Shown: in pieces, positions 44,201 to 55,989 of the stretch
Position numbering within the stretch: the first letter of the stretch is position 1
Layout of the letters: each line of letters begins with the position of its first letter
Assembly: GCA_004794785.1 (NCBI GenBank)
Contig: SJOL01007009.1
Span: 62,001-126,000 of the forward strand
Reading direction: 5' to 3'
Length of the DNA: 64,000 bases
Origin: Opisthorchis felineus
Lineage: Eukaryota; Platyhelminthes; Trematoda; Opisthorchiida; Opisthorchiidae
Notes under the pieces: model-generated
What the model saw: only the letters and a program-made list of their open reading frames with translations
The model's database searches: none
What the model was told of the DNA's origin: nothing
Position numbers and translations under genes: made by a program

Positions 44201-46149
44201 AACGAAACGCCAGCCGTTGCACACAGTCTTTTGGAATGCACTTCTGAGTTGTAGAGTGGTACGCTATGAAACTACATCTATTCATGGCAACAAAATAATG
44301 GCGCTATCTCATGTTGTCATGCAATCAAGAGGCGCATTAGTGTTGTTTTTGACAATTTCGCATCGGACTATAAATTATCCCGTAATAAGTTTGTCCAGAA
44401 TCTGAACCACAATTTAACTGCTTTTTTGTTTCCCAAAGCAACTGTTAACTTGGTTTCAGAGCTATAATCATTTTCACTGATGTGCACCTTACATCTTATT
44501 ATGCTTCATGATCGCTCAATCGTTTTGTGGTGCATACCGCAAGCTGATCACTTCACGAGGTATAATGAAAGCCGGGTCTTCCTTATGTAAGGTGTGCATC
44601 CTGTTACGTTGTTTTTTGAACTATTATCCTCCCTTCTAGTTGTAGCAGTGAGCAGGTCCATGACTTCCTACCAAATGGATTTGCCTATCTGGGTCATGTT
44701 GATTCGATACTATTTCTTCGCTCATTCTATAGTCTGACAAGGTTTCCTTTACTCAAGCCGATTTGTCGTGCTTAGCTTTGATGGGCCTTCCGCGTCGATA
44801 CTTATTCCGCGTGACAAGCAATATTGAACCTGAGGCTGCTTGAGCACAACATATATGTTCGTTTTCTCTGCTTCAGACTTACTGTAGCCCTTTGCTTTTT
44901 TGAAGTAAGTTTCCGTCACTCACAGCTGTTTTATGTGCTCCTGATTGAATTTGACATTCTCGCAGCCCACAGAAACAGCAAATAATCAATAGCAAATGTT
45001 GAACAAAGCTAACATTCATATCCAGATAGTGGAAGACTTAGTTTTGCTACTCGATACCACCAATACTATTAGCATTGTTGTTATCCATATTATCACTGCG
45101 TATTTTACTTTCCAGTTCCCCCTTTATGAACTCTTTTACGTACGTTAACTTTGTTAAACACGAAAGACAAATGATAGGGTGTTGAATTATCTGAATGCAA
45201 AAAGGGTCCTTCACCCACGTGATTAGTGAAAGGTCGTAAACTCCCTCAGATTTTTGATGTAATAAAAGTACTCTTAAGACAATATACGGTACAAGGTACG
45301 ACTTTCCCATAGCGACGGGCTTCTAAAGAAGTCTTTTTTTACAATTGTGCTGGCGCTGACATTTTCAGTCCTTTGTCACAGGAAGTTTGAAAACTCTCAG
45401 AAAAAATTTAGCTTGCTGATGAGAGAGGCTACGCGATACCATGGGTGGGCCTGTTAGGTGGAATATTGGTTAGCAGTTTTAGGTCATTTACTATAGGACC
45501 AGAATTGAGGCCGAAACCTTTGCCGTATATTGTGGAACGTGGTCGGGTCTCGAGCTCTTTGAGTCCAACCATTGAGTTTCATTGCTAATGGAGGAATTTG
45601 AGAGGCTAAGGTTGGTTATGGTTTGGTAATTATCAGGTCTCTTCCAAGGAAACACTAAAATACGAAAACTGGTCTAAATACACAACAGCAATTGACTATC
45701 CACTCTATATTTCGCCAGTCATGTGCTGAAAGACCGAGAAGCACAATGCCTATCTTGCAAAACTCCAGAACTCCCAGGACCACGATCACCAGACAAGTGG
45801 CTTGAACACTGATCCGTTCGGCCACGCACGACAGATTAACAGCAGTGATTCTCAGATCTCCCCACACTACCAAGGACGATCAAACAGTTTGAATAGGTTA
45901 CCAACTGCTTAGTAGGAAGTAAAAGCTCGCCAAAGTCCATAAACTTACTTAAATTACTTAGAAAGGGATGTGAGGCTGAGTTTTTCTGGGATTTGGTCAC
46001 AATTTCAACATGAGATGGAACTTCAAGGCACTTAACTGGAGATTATGAGGTCACTTGCAAGGGTCGACTATCTAGTTAAGTTGTTGACTATTCGCCACTA
46101 GTCAGCTAGGCTGAATATGTCGGTAGACTATTAAAACAAGATTATCACT
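41226..46149. other. Long stretch without recognised gene
   Basis: Nearly 5 kb in which I recognise no gene or named element. A short AATACAG tandem lies near 43588-43607. A minus-strand open frame at 45655-45873 encodes a hydrophobic segment (see findings). Confidence 0.4.
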
Positions 46150-46345
46150 CACTGAGTGACTGTCCTTCAAAATTTTAGTTTGGTATTCTCTCTTAAAATC
46201 CGTCTACTAGCCTTTGCCTGACGAAGAGCGTCTGAATGCTTAGTTGTCAATAATTTCAGAAAAATTTTCCCAGCAACAAATCTACCGATTGTTTTCCAAA
46301 CTTTTCCGAAAATGGTGACTTCTCAGTCGGTCATAAACATTGACC
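46150..46345 (+). mobile_element. Penelope 3' UTR remnant with eroded hammerhead-like core
   Basis: Aligned by eye with the minus-strand hammerhead region at 55.9-56.1 kb, this segment shares GGTATTCTCTCTTAAAAYC, then CCTGACGAAGAGCG in place of CCTGATGAGGC, and further on CTTTTCCGAAAATGGTGACTTCTCAGTCGGT against CCTTCCAAAATGATGACTTCTCAATCAGT. The core has lost U4-G5-A-U-G-A integrity (GACGA) and no GAAA follows at the right distance. It is therefore a non-functional relative of the same element family. Confidence 0.5.
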
Positions 46346-46785
46346 AGCTGATCAAATAAATTTATATTCGGTGATTGAAAAGTCTTAGTTTATTAACCTG
46401 AAAGCCTGAAAATGGTCTTGAAAAAGAGTGAACTCTGTGCAAGGTCATGGTTGTAACAAGTGCTGTCCACTCGATCATCCAGACTGATTTGAATAATATA
46501 GTTGGAAAGTGGTAACGTGACCCCATTGGCAACCTCCTTTCCCAGCAGGTACGCCAGTGTTTTGTAGGAGAACGTCCGCGTGCAAGTGAATCAAATGTTA
46601 CTTTCACGCTAATTACTGAGGGAAGCAAGGGCCGGATAGAAACATAATGAAGATCAAGATAGAAGTCATGGCGGTAAGTCATGATACACAAGTTACATTC
46701 ACATCACTCTCGTCTGAACAGTCGTCCTTCTGTCCTAGCTTGATTATTCTGGTGAGTAAACACCAAAGGGGGGGGCAGCAATGGA

Positions 46786-46905
46786 CTCGAGCTTCGCTCC
46801 TACTAAAGATCATCCGCAGTGCACATCCTTGGCCGTGCCGAGGTTGGAACTCCGCACGTCTGACATTCGAAGCGAGCACGTTACCACTACAGTACTAGCG
46901 CAATC
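46786..46905 (-). repeat. tRNA-derived SINE-like remnant
   Basis: On the minus strand, TAGTACTGTAGTGGTAACG (46896 downward) resembles a pol III A box in a D-arm, and GGAGTTCCAACCTC (46853-46840) resembles a B box. The spacing of about 45 nt suits a tRNA-derived promoter. The anticodon stem does not fold cleanly and the B box departs from GGTTCGANNCC, so this is a SINE or tRNA pseudogene, not a working tRNA. I saw no second copy in the window. Confidence 0.45.
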
Positions 46906-49900
46906 TGGACGCATCTGAATTTTCACGTCTGAACCACCTACAACAAAGTATACGATAGATCTGTCGCTGCCTACTTAAGGGTAGAGCACAATGAATATTT
47001 CTAACCTATAAGTCAAAGGCATACATAAATTAGAATGGAGGCTTTGGAAGAAAATGTGTAAATTATTTCGGCTACCTGATGACAACATACCAATGACATG
47101 CACGCGGATTGTGGTTGTTTGCAACTTAATTCTAACTGTTCTTTATTGAAAAACCGGAAGCAATAATTTTTTATTTCTGATAAGCCTGGTTAATATATCC
47201 ACAAACCTGCTGCCCCGTTTCCGTTGAAAACCGAAGTGATGACAAAAAGGGCGAAGTTCACTCAAAACCAGTGAAACTGAAAACTACGAAACAGACTGAG
47301 ACATGAAAAATTTCGAATAGAAAACAACTTACACGATTTAGACATAATCCAGACGCCTGTATTTTTGGGCCTACATTTGGTGTGTTATTGCTGCCATAGT
47401 TTGTAGTATTGTTTGGATGTTTTAGGTTAAAAAATTCGGTGTCAGAAACCAGAACATACGGAAAACTAGAGCGTACTGTCGTTTTCATTAGCAAAAGATG
47501 GTGAGTAATACTGCATAATATACATTTTCGAGATGTATTAAAGACTGAGTAATACAGAGAACTTTCAGTGAGAATACTGCAGGCTTTGCATCACACAGTT
47601 ACTCACACAATGCACACGGGCCCAAATGCTGTTTAAAAACAATTTTCCCTTCTCCCTTTTGATGCAAGGCACAGCCCTGCTTGAGTGTGCGTTCTGTTAT
47701 AGAATACACCTTACTCATCATCACGTGTTTGACTAAACTAGCTTTAAAGAATCTGCTAGCATTTTCATCTGACTGTATTGATTGTTTGGTCTCCAGTCTA
47801 GACAGAACCAATTGAAAAAAACCACCGTGAACGCAATCCAGTGATGTAAGACCATCAACATCAATATTCCACTCACCGAAAAATATTTTCGCGATCACCA
47901 GTTACGCTTGCTGACCGGTTCACAAGATGTCAGTTAGATCATCACCACCTATTTGGGGGTGTGCGAATTTATACTTCGTTTGTGAGTGGCCTTGAAGCGA
48001 AGCCTGAATTTCACGTTACGTGCCTGTAGTGAGCACACGTATAGTGTGATTAGCTTACTCGATCCCATTGGTCGTCGCAGCATTTCTGAACGGCACACAT
48101 GCTATAATTGCGCAATCAATAGGTGAAATGATGTCGTTAAAATGTGTAGGTATACACAGTTCAGAGTAGTTTAGAACAGTCAAATCTTGCTTTCAGACTT
48201 ATTCAAGAACAGTCTATTTGCATTTTGAAAGCAAACCCAAGTACTGGAAGGATTTATGATATGCGTACTTTGGAACTTTTTATATTTAGAGTCGCATTTT
48301 AAATAAAAGGTAGGAAAAGTTGTGTCATTTATGGTAAGCAGTGATTAACTGACGATTCAAGCTACCTAGGGGGACTGAAGTTTTGGGTGTCAAGGGATAC
48401 GTGACCAACAGAACGATTTAACCTCTCACTGCAAAGTGCGGTATACTCGAGCGTCAGGGCTAGATAACTGAAAATTGACTCATGAGACCAGTAATAGGGG
48501 TGTTCTGTCATAACGTGAGGGTTTCACGTCTGAACGAACAACTTTGAACACATTTGGTTAGGCTACAAACAGAGGACATGGCAAAATGAATACACAGAAT
48601 AGCCGGTGATGGATATGAGAACTTGTTCAACCAGGATTCTACAGGTCCTGAAAAGGGAAAATATCTGTTTGCTGATTAATTGGGTGGCTAAGTGCTTTTT
48701 ACAATGACTTTAGACTTTTATATTGTTCCCACTGCGATTATAACCGGTTGCGGCAAGACGTGCTACCACGCACGTCACACAAATACGTAAGACTTCAGTG
48801 AGCTCGTGACCAATCTTCCAAGCGCTAATCCATAGACATCCATATCCACCGAACGAGTCCACTGTAACGTAAGTTCATTTTTTCAATGTTATAAGCAGTA
48901 ATTACTCTACGTAAGCTGGATAGTCTCGTCTCGCTGATGAAGTTTTTAGCCATTTGCTAACTTAATGGTACTTATTACTCCCAAGCTCAACAAAACAACA
49001 CTAAGTTCCAACTTGTCGGGTAGTTTTATTGTGATGATGAGGCGGTGATGTTATGATTTTAGTCAACTGCTTTATCCGTCTGCTATCCTATCATGGGTAG
49101 ACAGGATTGTGAGTACCACAGTCTGGAAAGGTTGACACAGTAGAACGTGAAGGCATGTGACTTGCTGTGAGGTATCAACCATGGTCCACAGCACAACGGT
49201 TATGGAAAAGACTTCCAGTCATTCAACTGTTTTCTTCTGATTACTCAATTTGACTTTAACGCACGATTTTTCGAGTCAGTATATAGGTTGCACACTCCGC
49301 GATATTAGTACACAAAAACATGTGCTTTGCCTTCAACTAAAGTAAGTTACAGTTATGGCTGAGAATATTTCACGAAACTGTCTATCACAAAGATGCGGCG
49401 GTGAGATCTTTGTACGCTCATCTACTGCTCACTAATAATTGGATGGGATTTCAGTTCTAACAACTGGATTGTACGACTCTTGTCTTCCTAATATCCCATC
49501 TATCTCAGTGAGATCACGGGAGTAGTACACATCTGTAAGGGGATGCGACATGTAACTGGTCTTCAAAATATGCCGCCAAATACCGTCTATAATTGTTTGC
49601 TTAGATTATTGGCTTGACAATTTGCGTCAACGTTTGTTTGACTACCGCTAATGTTCAAGCAAAACGCGGGGTTCGATTCCAGGTAACTTCGCACGATCCT
49701 TTTAGATCCAAACTGTAGCCATCTTCTTACCAGTTCCGATAATGTGCCCACCATATGTGAAGTTGACTTAATCAGCCAACATACGTTGAATTCGGATAAA
49801 ACTGCAGTTATGAGGGCTCAAACAGATCCTACAGAACTACATTATGAATTAAATCGTATGTAAATTGTTCCATTGGGTGGTTAAAGTGCTCACTACCTAT

Positions 49901-50187
49901 TTATGCAAGGGGACTGATGCACTTAAACTGTGAAGAGAGTGCAAATAGATGAAGATAGAACCGCCAGTAAATATGTCCTAAGTTCTGTCAAACCTAGTTG
50001 TGAGAGTACCGTCACACTGAAGATTTCTCGCTTTTCTTGAAGGAAACCACTTACAGGGTTACTAAAAAGTCTTTGACAGCCCAAGATCAGTTTTGCCTTT
50101 CCTGGGGCTCATCAGATAAGTAAAGTTTTCATTAACTTGAACCCAAGTTGTACGTAATTCGCAAAATGCACACGAGTTTGGTTTTAT
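46906..50187. other. No recognised gene
   Basis: Contains a minus-strand open stretch at 47599-47898 treated as a candidate exon in the findings. Otherwise nothing is recognised over more than 3 kb. Confidence 0.4.
47599..47870 (-). CDS. Possible internal exon, function unknown
   Basis: A minus-strand frame of about 90 codons ends over a consensus donor (TTGT|GTGAGTAAC). It could begin after the AG at about 47871, preceded by a short T-rich tract. It encodes a hydrophilic sequence with four cysteines and a CALC ending. No family was recognised. It is 23 kb upstream of the first prominin exon on the same strand and cannot be linked to it from the sequence. Confidence 0.22.
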
Positions 50188-50274
50188 TAAGAATATCCTA
50201 AACTAGAGATTCAGTTAGGATTTAGTTGAGTCTCCCGTCAAAACCAAATTGGTGTGCAGTTGAGTGTACTTTCG
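50188..50274 (+). repeat. Dispersed ~320-bp repeat, left module fragment
   Basis: AGAATATCCTAAACTAGAGATTCAG ... GAGTCTCCCGTCAAAACC ... TGAGTGTACTTTCG. It is a clear partial match to the left module. Confidence 0.72.
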
Positions 50275-51258
50275 AATTTGAATTTTTTACAGACTTTCAG
50301 GTGCCCCAAATTATTGACCGGGACCGATGAAAAAAATGCTCATTTGGTTTCTTACACGCCTTGTATCCATCTAATTGCGTAAGGCAATTCGGATTTTGGG
50401 TTTGAAAAAGAATACAACTACCGTTTAGTTACAGAACATACGTGGATCTCTAAACACAACAAGAGTTGACGTAGCTTGCCTAACAAAAGAGTAGGATTAC
50501 ATGAGAAATTATTACTCATGCGCGCTTAGAGTAAGAGTTCTGCAGAGGACTGGGAGCCCGGGTGGGCCAACCGATGTTCCGTCATATATAAAGATTTGTA
50601 TAAAAATATGTGGCTTCTCAGGATTAAAGATACGACCAACCTGGTTAAGACGAGGTAGTTCAATTAATAGACAGGAGCTATTTCTAAAAAAAATTCGGTC
50701 TTGATGTTTTGCGCAGAAAACAAAATGAATCCCTTCAATAGGGATGGTATACAGCATACTGTATCAAAAGCTCCATTCAATCAGATAGTCATCCGAACTT
50801 TTTCTCCTGAGAACACTAGCACTATGCCTTGACAGCTTGACAGCGTATGCCACGACTGCGTATCGAATCAGATGTTAATCGGCTTTGAACTCCACGTCAC
50901 CAATGCTTTTTTCATTTTGCCTAAAGGCAGTATGTACATGAGCTCTAAAAGATTTACGACAATTGGCAGCGCATTGTTCTGCTTTTTATCTCTCATTTAC
51001 AAAGCCTAAGTTAGGTTTGATGTGGTTTCAAACAACGATACTCAAACCATACTTTTATCACATCAACATTTTCATCTCAACCAGGGATTCACTCCATCCT
51101 GCAGGTTCAAATCGTCATGTTTTCCCGAAAAAAAATTCGCGTACAAGCGTTGTACTGTAGCCGATGGAGTAAGGTGGGGACAGCTTTTTATTTTAATCGA
51201 ATCCTTCTAATTCTGCTTTCACCGAGGACCAGCCTGAGGTTATTCGAAAACTGATACT
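50275..51258. other. No recognised gene
   Basis: Nothing recognised. Open stretches on both strands near 50500-50760 overlap and show no motif. Confidence 0.45.
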
Positions 51259-51309
51259 TTATTATTATTATTGTTATTATTACTATTACTATTATTATTA
51301 TTACTATTA

Positions 51310-51343
<34 letters not shown>

Positions 51344-51360
51344 GCTTACTTACTTATTAT
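51259..51360. repeat. Compound microsatellite (ATT)n-(ACTT)n
   Basis: About 50 bp of imperfect ATT/ACT trinucleotides pass directly into about 45 bp of TACT tetranucleotides with one substitution. Confidence 0.95.
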
Positions 51361-51767
51361 CCAGTAGTCATGTTTTCGTATGCACGTCTTGGTGTGGTCC
51401 TACCAACCAAACCGTGTGCTTTTACGTAGAGGTGTAATGAGTTGACATGACATCAGTAACAGTGTGAAAATGTATCAGCAGAATCAAGTGAGCAAACGTG
51501 ACGATTTCGTTGTGAACGTTGTTAAACTTATGGCTGCAGCGGCTGAATTTTCAAAGTTCTGAAAAAACCTTATTGATCGAGACTGGTCACATTACACAGG
51601 GAAGTGTGATTAATTGACACAGACAAATTTCATCAGTACGTAAGACCTGCGTTAACCTGTATCATATGTTCTATTGTGAGTTTGGATGCACCAAATGATC
51701 AGTCAACCTGGTCCACAATCATGGTATTAGGTGCATGCGTAAACATACAAGCATCTCCCCTACATAA

Positions 51768-52000
51768 AGGAGACCATCATAAATGAGAGATTCAGCAGGA
51801 TTTAGTTGAGTCTCCTGTCAAAACCAAATTCGTGAGCAAATGGGAGTATTTGTTAAAAACTGTCCAATTTGGGTTTAAGTGGATCATAAGTTTGGTGGAA
51901 ACTCGGGAACTGCTCCAACCTGCTGAGCCCCAATAGAGGCGAAACTGGTCATGGGTTGTCGAAGAGTTTCCAGTAACATTATGAGTAGTGTTTTACCGCT
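51768..52000 (+). repeat. Dispersed ~320-bp repeat, left plus right modules in order
   Basis: Left module ACCATCATAAATGAGAGATTCAG, GAGTCTCCTGTC and AAAACCAAATTC. The right module is GGTGGAAACTCGGGAACTGC, GCTGAGCCCCAATAGAGGCG and GTCGAAGAGTTTCCAGTAAC. The leading hairpin is not seen. With the 17.2 kb copy it defines module order. Confidence 0.8.
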
Positions 52001-55000
52001 AGACAATAAAGCAGTTTCGCTTACCCCGGAAGAATCTTCGAGAAAAAAATTTCAATAGTTTAAGGAGGGAGTAGGATCCCTAGATTTAGACACTCACTGA
52101 TGGATTATTATTTTTGGCCCGATTCATCTGCTGTTTGAGTCACCTGACATTCGTTCATTCGCCGACCGGTAAATACCTAGAATTATCCGTTATTGATGAC
52201 CGAGAGGTAGCTAGAGCGCCCTTTATCTTTTTGCGGCCCCTTAGTGAAGTTATAAATGGTACAGGAGCAACATGTTGAGGAAGCTACCAGTTCTACCTTG
52301 TACGTGTAGGCTTCTGTCAACCTTATCTCAGGCTTCTGAGTTACAAATTTCTACTATCTATGTGGCTCCCTGACCTTGAAGTAACAGAGGTTGGTGTCCG
52401 CACTTTGTTTTCATTTGTGCCCAGTTAGCTTCTTGGTCGGGTTTTTGAATTGGCTATGAAACAAACAAAAGGAACAAGACAAGCTGCAGGGAAGTATTGT
52501 TTCCCTTCAGAACTCCCTGGCTCGTGGGAGAAAGGTATTACACGCGTTTTACTTAATAACTTTTATTCCAAAGTAAACGATAATGGTAATTTTTGGAGAC
52601 GAATTGTGAAAAACGCCCTCCTGACGATAGCAGTGAGACTAGTCGTAGAATGTCACTTAACGGTTCATAAAATCTCCGATTTTGTCCTTTTATTTTCAAA
52701 TTTATTTTCATGACCAATTTTCTCTGCACTTTTCGAAGTATGTTTTCACTGGTCAGAAGTATTTTTAAGAGAAAAGAGGTGAAGTGGCTGAAAGGGACGC
52801 CTCTTTGAAATTGGTTGAGAGCTGCTGGAACTTCGGTCGATGTTGAGTTCTGACATTCGGTTGGTTTTGGGGATATTAGTATCCCCAAAAACCATTTAAC
52901 TGTTAAATTCTTGCCAATTTGTTTTCCGAAAATTTTAGTTTTGATCTTTTGCACCAGTTTACACCATGATGGGCATTCTTCTAAAAGACTGCCTTTCTCT
53001 CCCATTGGCAAGTTGCACTTTGTATGTTCTAACGCATTTATCGTTCCCAAGGGTCATCCAAAAGATATATAGTGGACGTTCCTCCAACTGTACCTTGCCT
53101 TTAGTTTAGGCAGTAAAAAATCTCCGACGGTACGGTCTTCTTCGTTCTGCGCTAGAAGAGGTTTGGCTCGCGTCGCTGCTGAGGATTTTGCGCTTGTTGT
53201 GTATAGCACTCGATCGTACCCTTTCGGCCACGCACACGACCATATCACTTTTTCAAAAGATCATAAAACTACTAGTTGTAAGCTGAAATCATTACGTACC
53301 TAAGAATTGCTCTGCATCCTGTTGTTCATTCAGAGCATCATTTCACACACCCATCAGGGATGTACGTGGTCATTGGATTTTACAAATGAAAGACAAACTA
53401 ACTAATCGATTTGTGCAACTAGGATAGTCATTGCATAGGAAATGCGTTCACGGATTTTGGTACATATAAGCATTGAATTTAAAAACTTATGCGGAAGGTG
53501 GTTTTTTTATTACGAGGCTAGTCATCACAAACGTTGGTCGCTCTGAGGGAGCCCAGGGGCGTACTAAACGCATTCAGTAGGAAAATAATGTAATGCATTT
53601 ATTGAAACCATTATTGACAGACCATCAATTTTTCTGGCATCAGACTTGTTCGGTAAAAACTACAAAATAAAGTTCAAATCGATTTTGCATATTTTTTAAT
53701 AGCTGTTCAGTTATTCTTAAAGATGCGTAAAAATGTACCTTTTGTGAAGTTTCAAGCATCGGTTTCTAGTTACTTGTTTGGGATCGCTAACTTTGCCAGA
53801 CTTTTGCCTCAGTAACGCCACTTGGCATTACATTAGAAAGGAGAATTAATTCGAATCTACGTAATTTCTTTAAGCTCCACTAGAATATTCGAGTAAGTAG
53901 GTGATCTCTTACCGCAATAGAGAGCCATCCTTTTGCTTGATTTACCAGGTCTGGGCAATCATGTCACGTCGTGCACCTCAGCAGAACAAGAATGGAGTCA
54001 TAGTTTCATACAACAATCCGGATACCGACTCCCGTCAAATAATACTACTGATAATAAGAAGAAGAAGAACAATATTTCAAGTTATGTTGGAGATATAGTT
54101 GTTACTAAGCGAGTACCAATGGCACAGGTGGTGAATTTTGTCGGCACAATTTAGCGGTAAATTAAAGCGGCCATTTGTAAACCATTCTTAAGTCCATTGA
54201 GATCAGTTGTATCACTTTGAAACATGATTTGCTTCGTTGTTTTCTGTGTTCAAGATGAGTTTGCATGTTGTGAGTTCGCATTATTACGCACATTGCAATT
54301 CTCCTTGTAAGCCAGATTCGATGGATGAGATGTCTCACCTATGTTTCTCAACTTACTTCAGATAGAATCCGATTTCTTTAAAATGTTGGCTCCTTACATT
54401 TTTCAAGAACTGATGGTTCTGTTATACATGCCCGCTAATCTTGAATTTACGGAGCTTTTCATCAGAATGGTGATTTCGTTATATCTCGGAGAAATTCCGC
54501 TGTGACTTTTAGGTCATATTTAATCCGTTTTTCGTTTCAGAGTACCAAGCTTTACTGCACTCGGGAACCTTCGTAACGGTCAAGGTCTGTCATTTTAAAG
54601 CCAATTCCAAAAAATGTTAATTTTTTCTGTGGTAACCAAGTGCGGACTTTGTTATTTTCGTTGATAGTCCTTATGACCTTTTCGCGACGGCACGTTTCGT
54701 TCCAATAGCAAGTACACGTGTCAACACAGCACACCCTTTTATCAAAGTGGCAGTTCACACCTTTCCTTCCTTCTAGCCTTTCTTGGTCTGGCGGTATTCT
54801 TCTCCACAACGCACAGTTTTCCGGGGGACTTTTGGCAACCATTCATGTGGCTTTGCTGATCAACAGCAAACTTAGATGTGCAGCTAACGGTGCTACTTGA
54901 AACCAATGTCACATCCGTCATATAATATTTTCAGTTCGATCATTCGGAGACTTGCCGTTAATGTACCATACAGTCGACCAACGTACCCATGCTGATAACA

Positions 55001-55226
55001 ACACCCGCTAATGTGCACGATGACTCATTTTTATCCAGTTTTTCGTGATAAACAGCTTTTTTATCCGAGATTATATCATTTTTAAAGAAACACAAGTGAA
55101 TTTTACGTATGATGTTTTCGTTCCAGATGAGAATTAATAGTCCCCCATACAGAAGCTCTGTTTAGAACACAAGAATATAACACAATACAATGTCACATCG
55201 ATCCTTGCGAGTCGTGCTCCTCACTT
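52001..55226. other. No recognised gene; long interrupted minus-strand frame
   Basis: A minus-strand frame from 53248 to 52553 is broken by a single TGA at 53054-53056. A separate minus-strand open stretch at 54552-54842 is cysteine-rich. Neither is recognised. Confidence 0.4.
52863..52893. repeat. Short inverted repeat
   Basis: GGTTTTGGGGAT, a six-base loop, then ATCCCCAAAAACC. The 12/13-base arms pair except for one bulged base. Confidence 0.85.
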
Positions 55227-55255
55227 GAAAACATCCTGATCGATGAGAGATTTAG
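55227..55255 (+). repeat. Dispersed ~320-bp repeat, short fragment
   Basis: GAAAACATCCTGATCGATGAGAGATTTAG resembles the core of the left module; nothing else of the repeat is seen. It could be chance. Confidence 0.35.
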
Positions 55256-55985
55256 TATCAGTTGTTATTTTCACAAAAGGTCATTGCATCTGTTGAATAG
55301 TCCTCATTTGTTTTTCCTCTATTTCAGTATTCGCCCACATATAACGAAACAAATGTAACGTCAAGAGAAGCGGCTTATGATTGAACTCAATCTAGACACT
55401 CGAGGCAACGATACACAATAGGAAGTTATTTGTTTAAATGCGGAATCGAATAAAATACCGGGCGCCACATTTCAAATCTTCTTGTGGGCTTTCAATAGAC
55501 AGTTCACATCCTCTGTACAGTTATTCGACCACATGCAAAAAGCGAGGAGCTCCATACCAGGGGGAAACAACATAGATATGAGCAAAGCTCAGGCGTTGAA
55601 ACCGGCAAGGTAGCTCAAGGTTTAGGAGATGAACGTTCAAGACGTTAGCTTGCTTATGAAGACATGAATGGATATTTGGTTCCTCAGGCACAAGTACTTA
55701 AGGACACACCTTGCTTGAGCAGAACGTAACATGATATCTGCAAAGATCAGTGGCTGGTATCAATCCAAGCAAGCAGGTGAATGACGTGAGATGTGAGACC
55801 GTTTAGCAGCTTTTTATTAATCAGTGTGACCTCGGTTAAAAACGACACTGACAACTTTTGCAGTCATGAAAAAAACTAGTGAAAGTCAGGCGAAAGTATG
55901 TTAGTTGAAACAGCCCAGTGCCTCCAACTAATTGGAAAAAGTTTGGAACTGATTGAGAAGTCATCATTTTGGAAGGACTTGGTAG
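55256..55985. other. No recognised gene
   Basis: Probably partly 3' flank or UTR of the Penelope-like element that follows on the minus strand. Confidence 0.4.
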
Positions 55986-55989
55986 TTTT

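Noticed and set aside
46647..46898. Plus-strand coding frame at 46.7 kb
   Set aside because: It overlaps the tRNA-like repeat and has no protein signature.
49605..49695. tRNA gene around GGGGTTCGATTCC
   Set aside because: The B box is good but the T-stem does not pair, no D-arm or anticodon arm folds, and the A-box candidate is poor.
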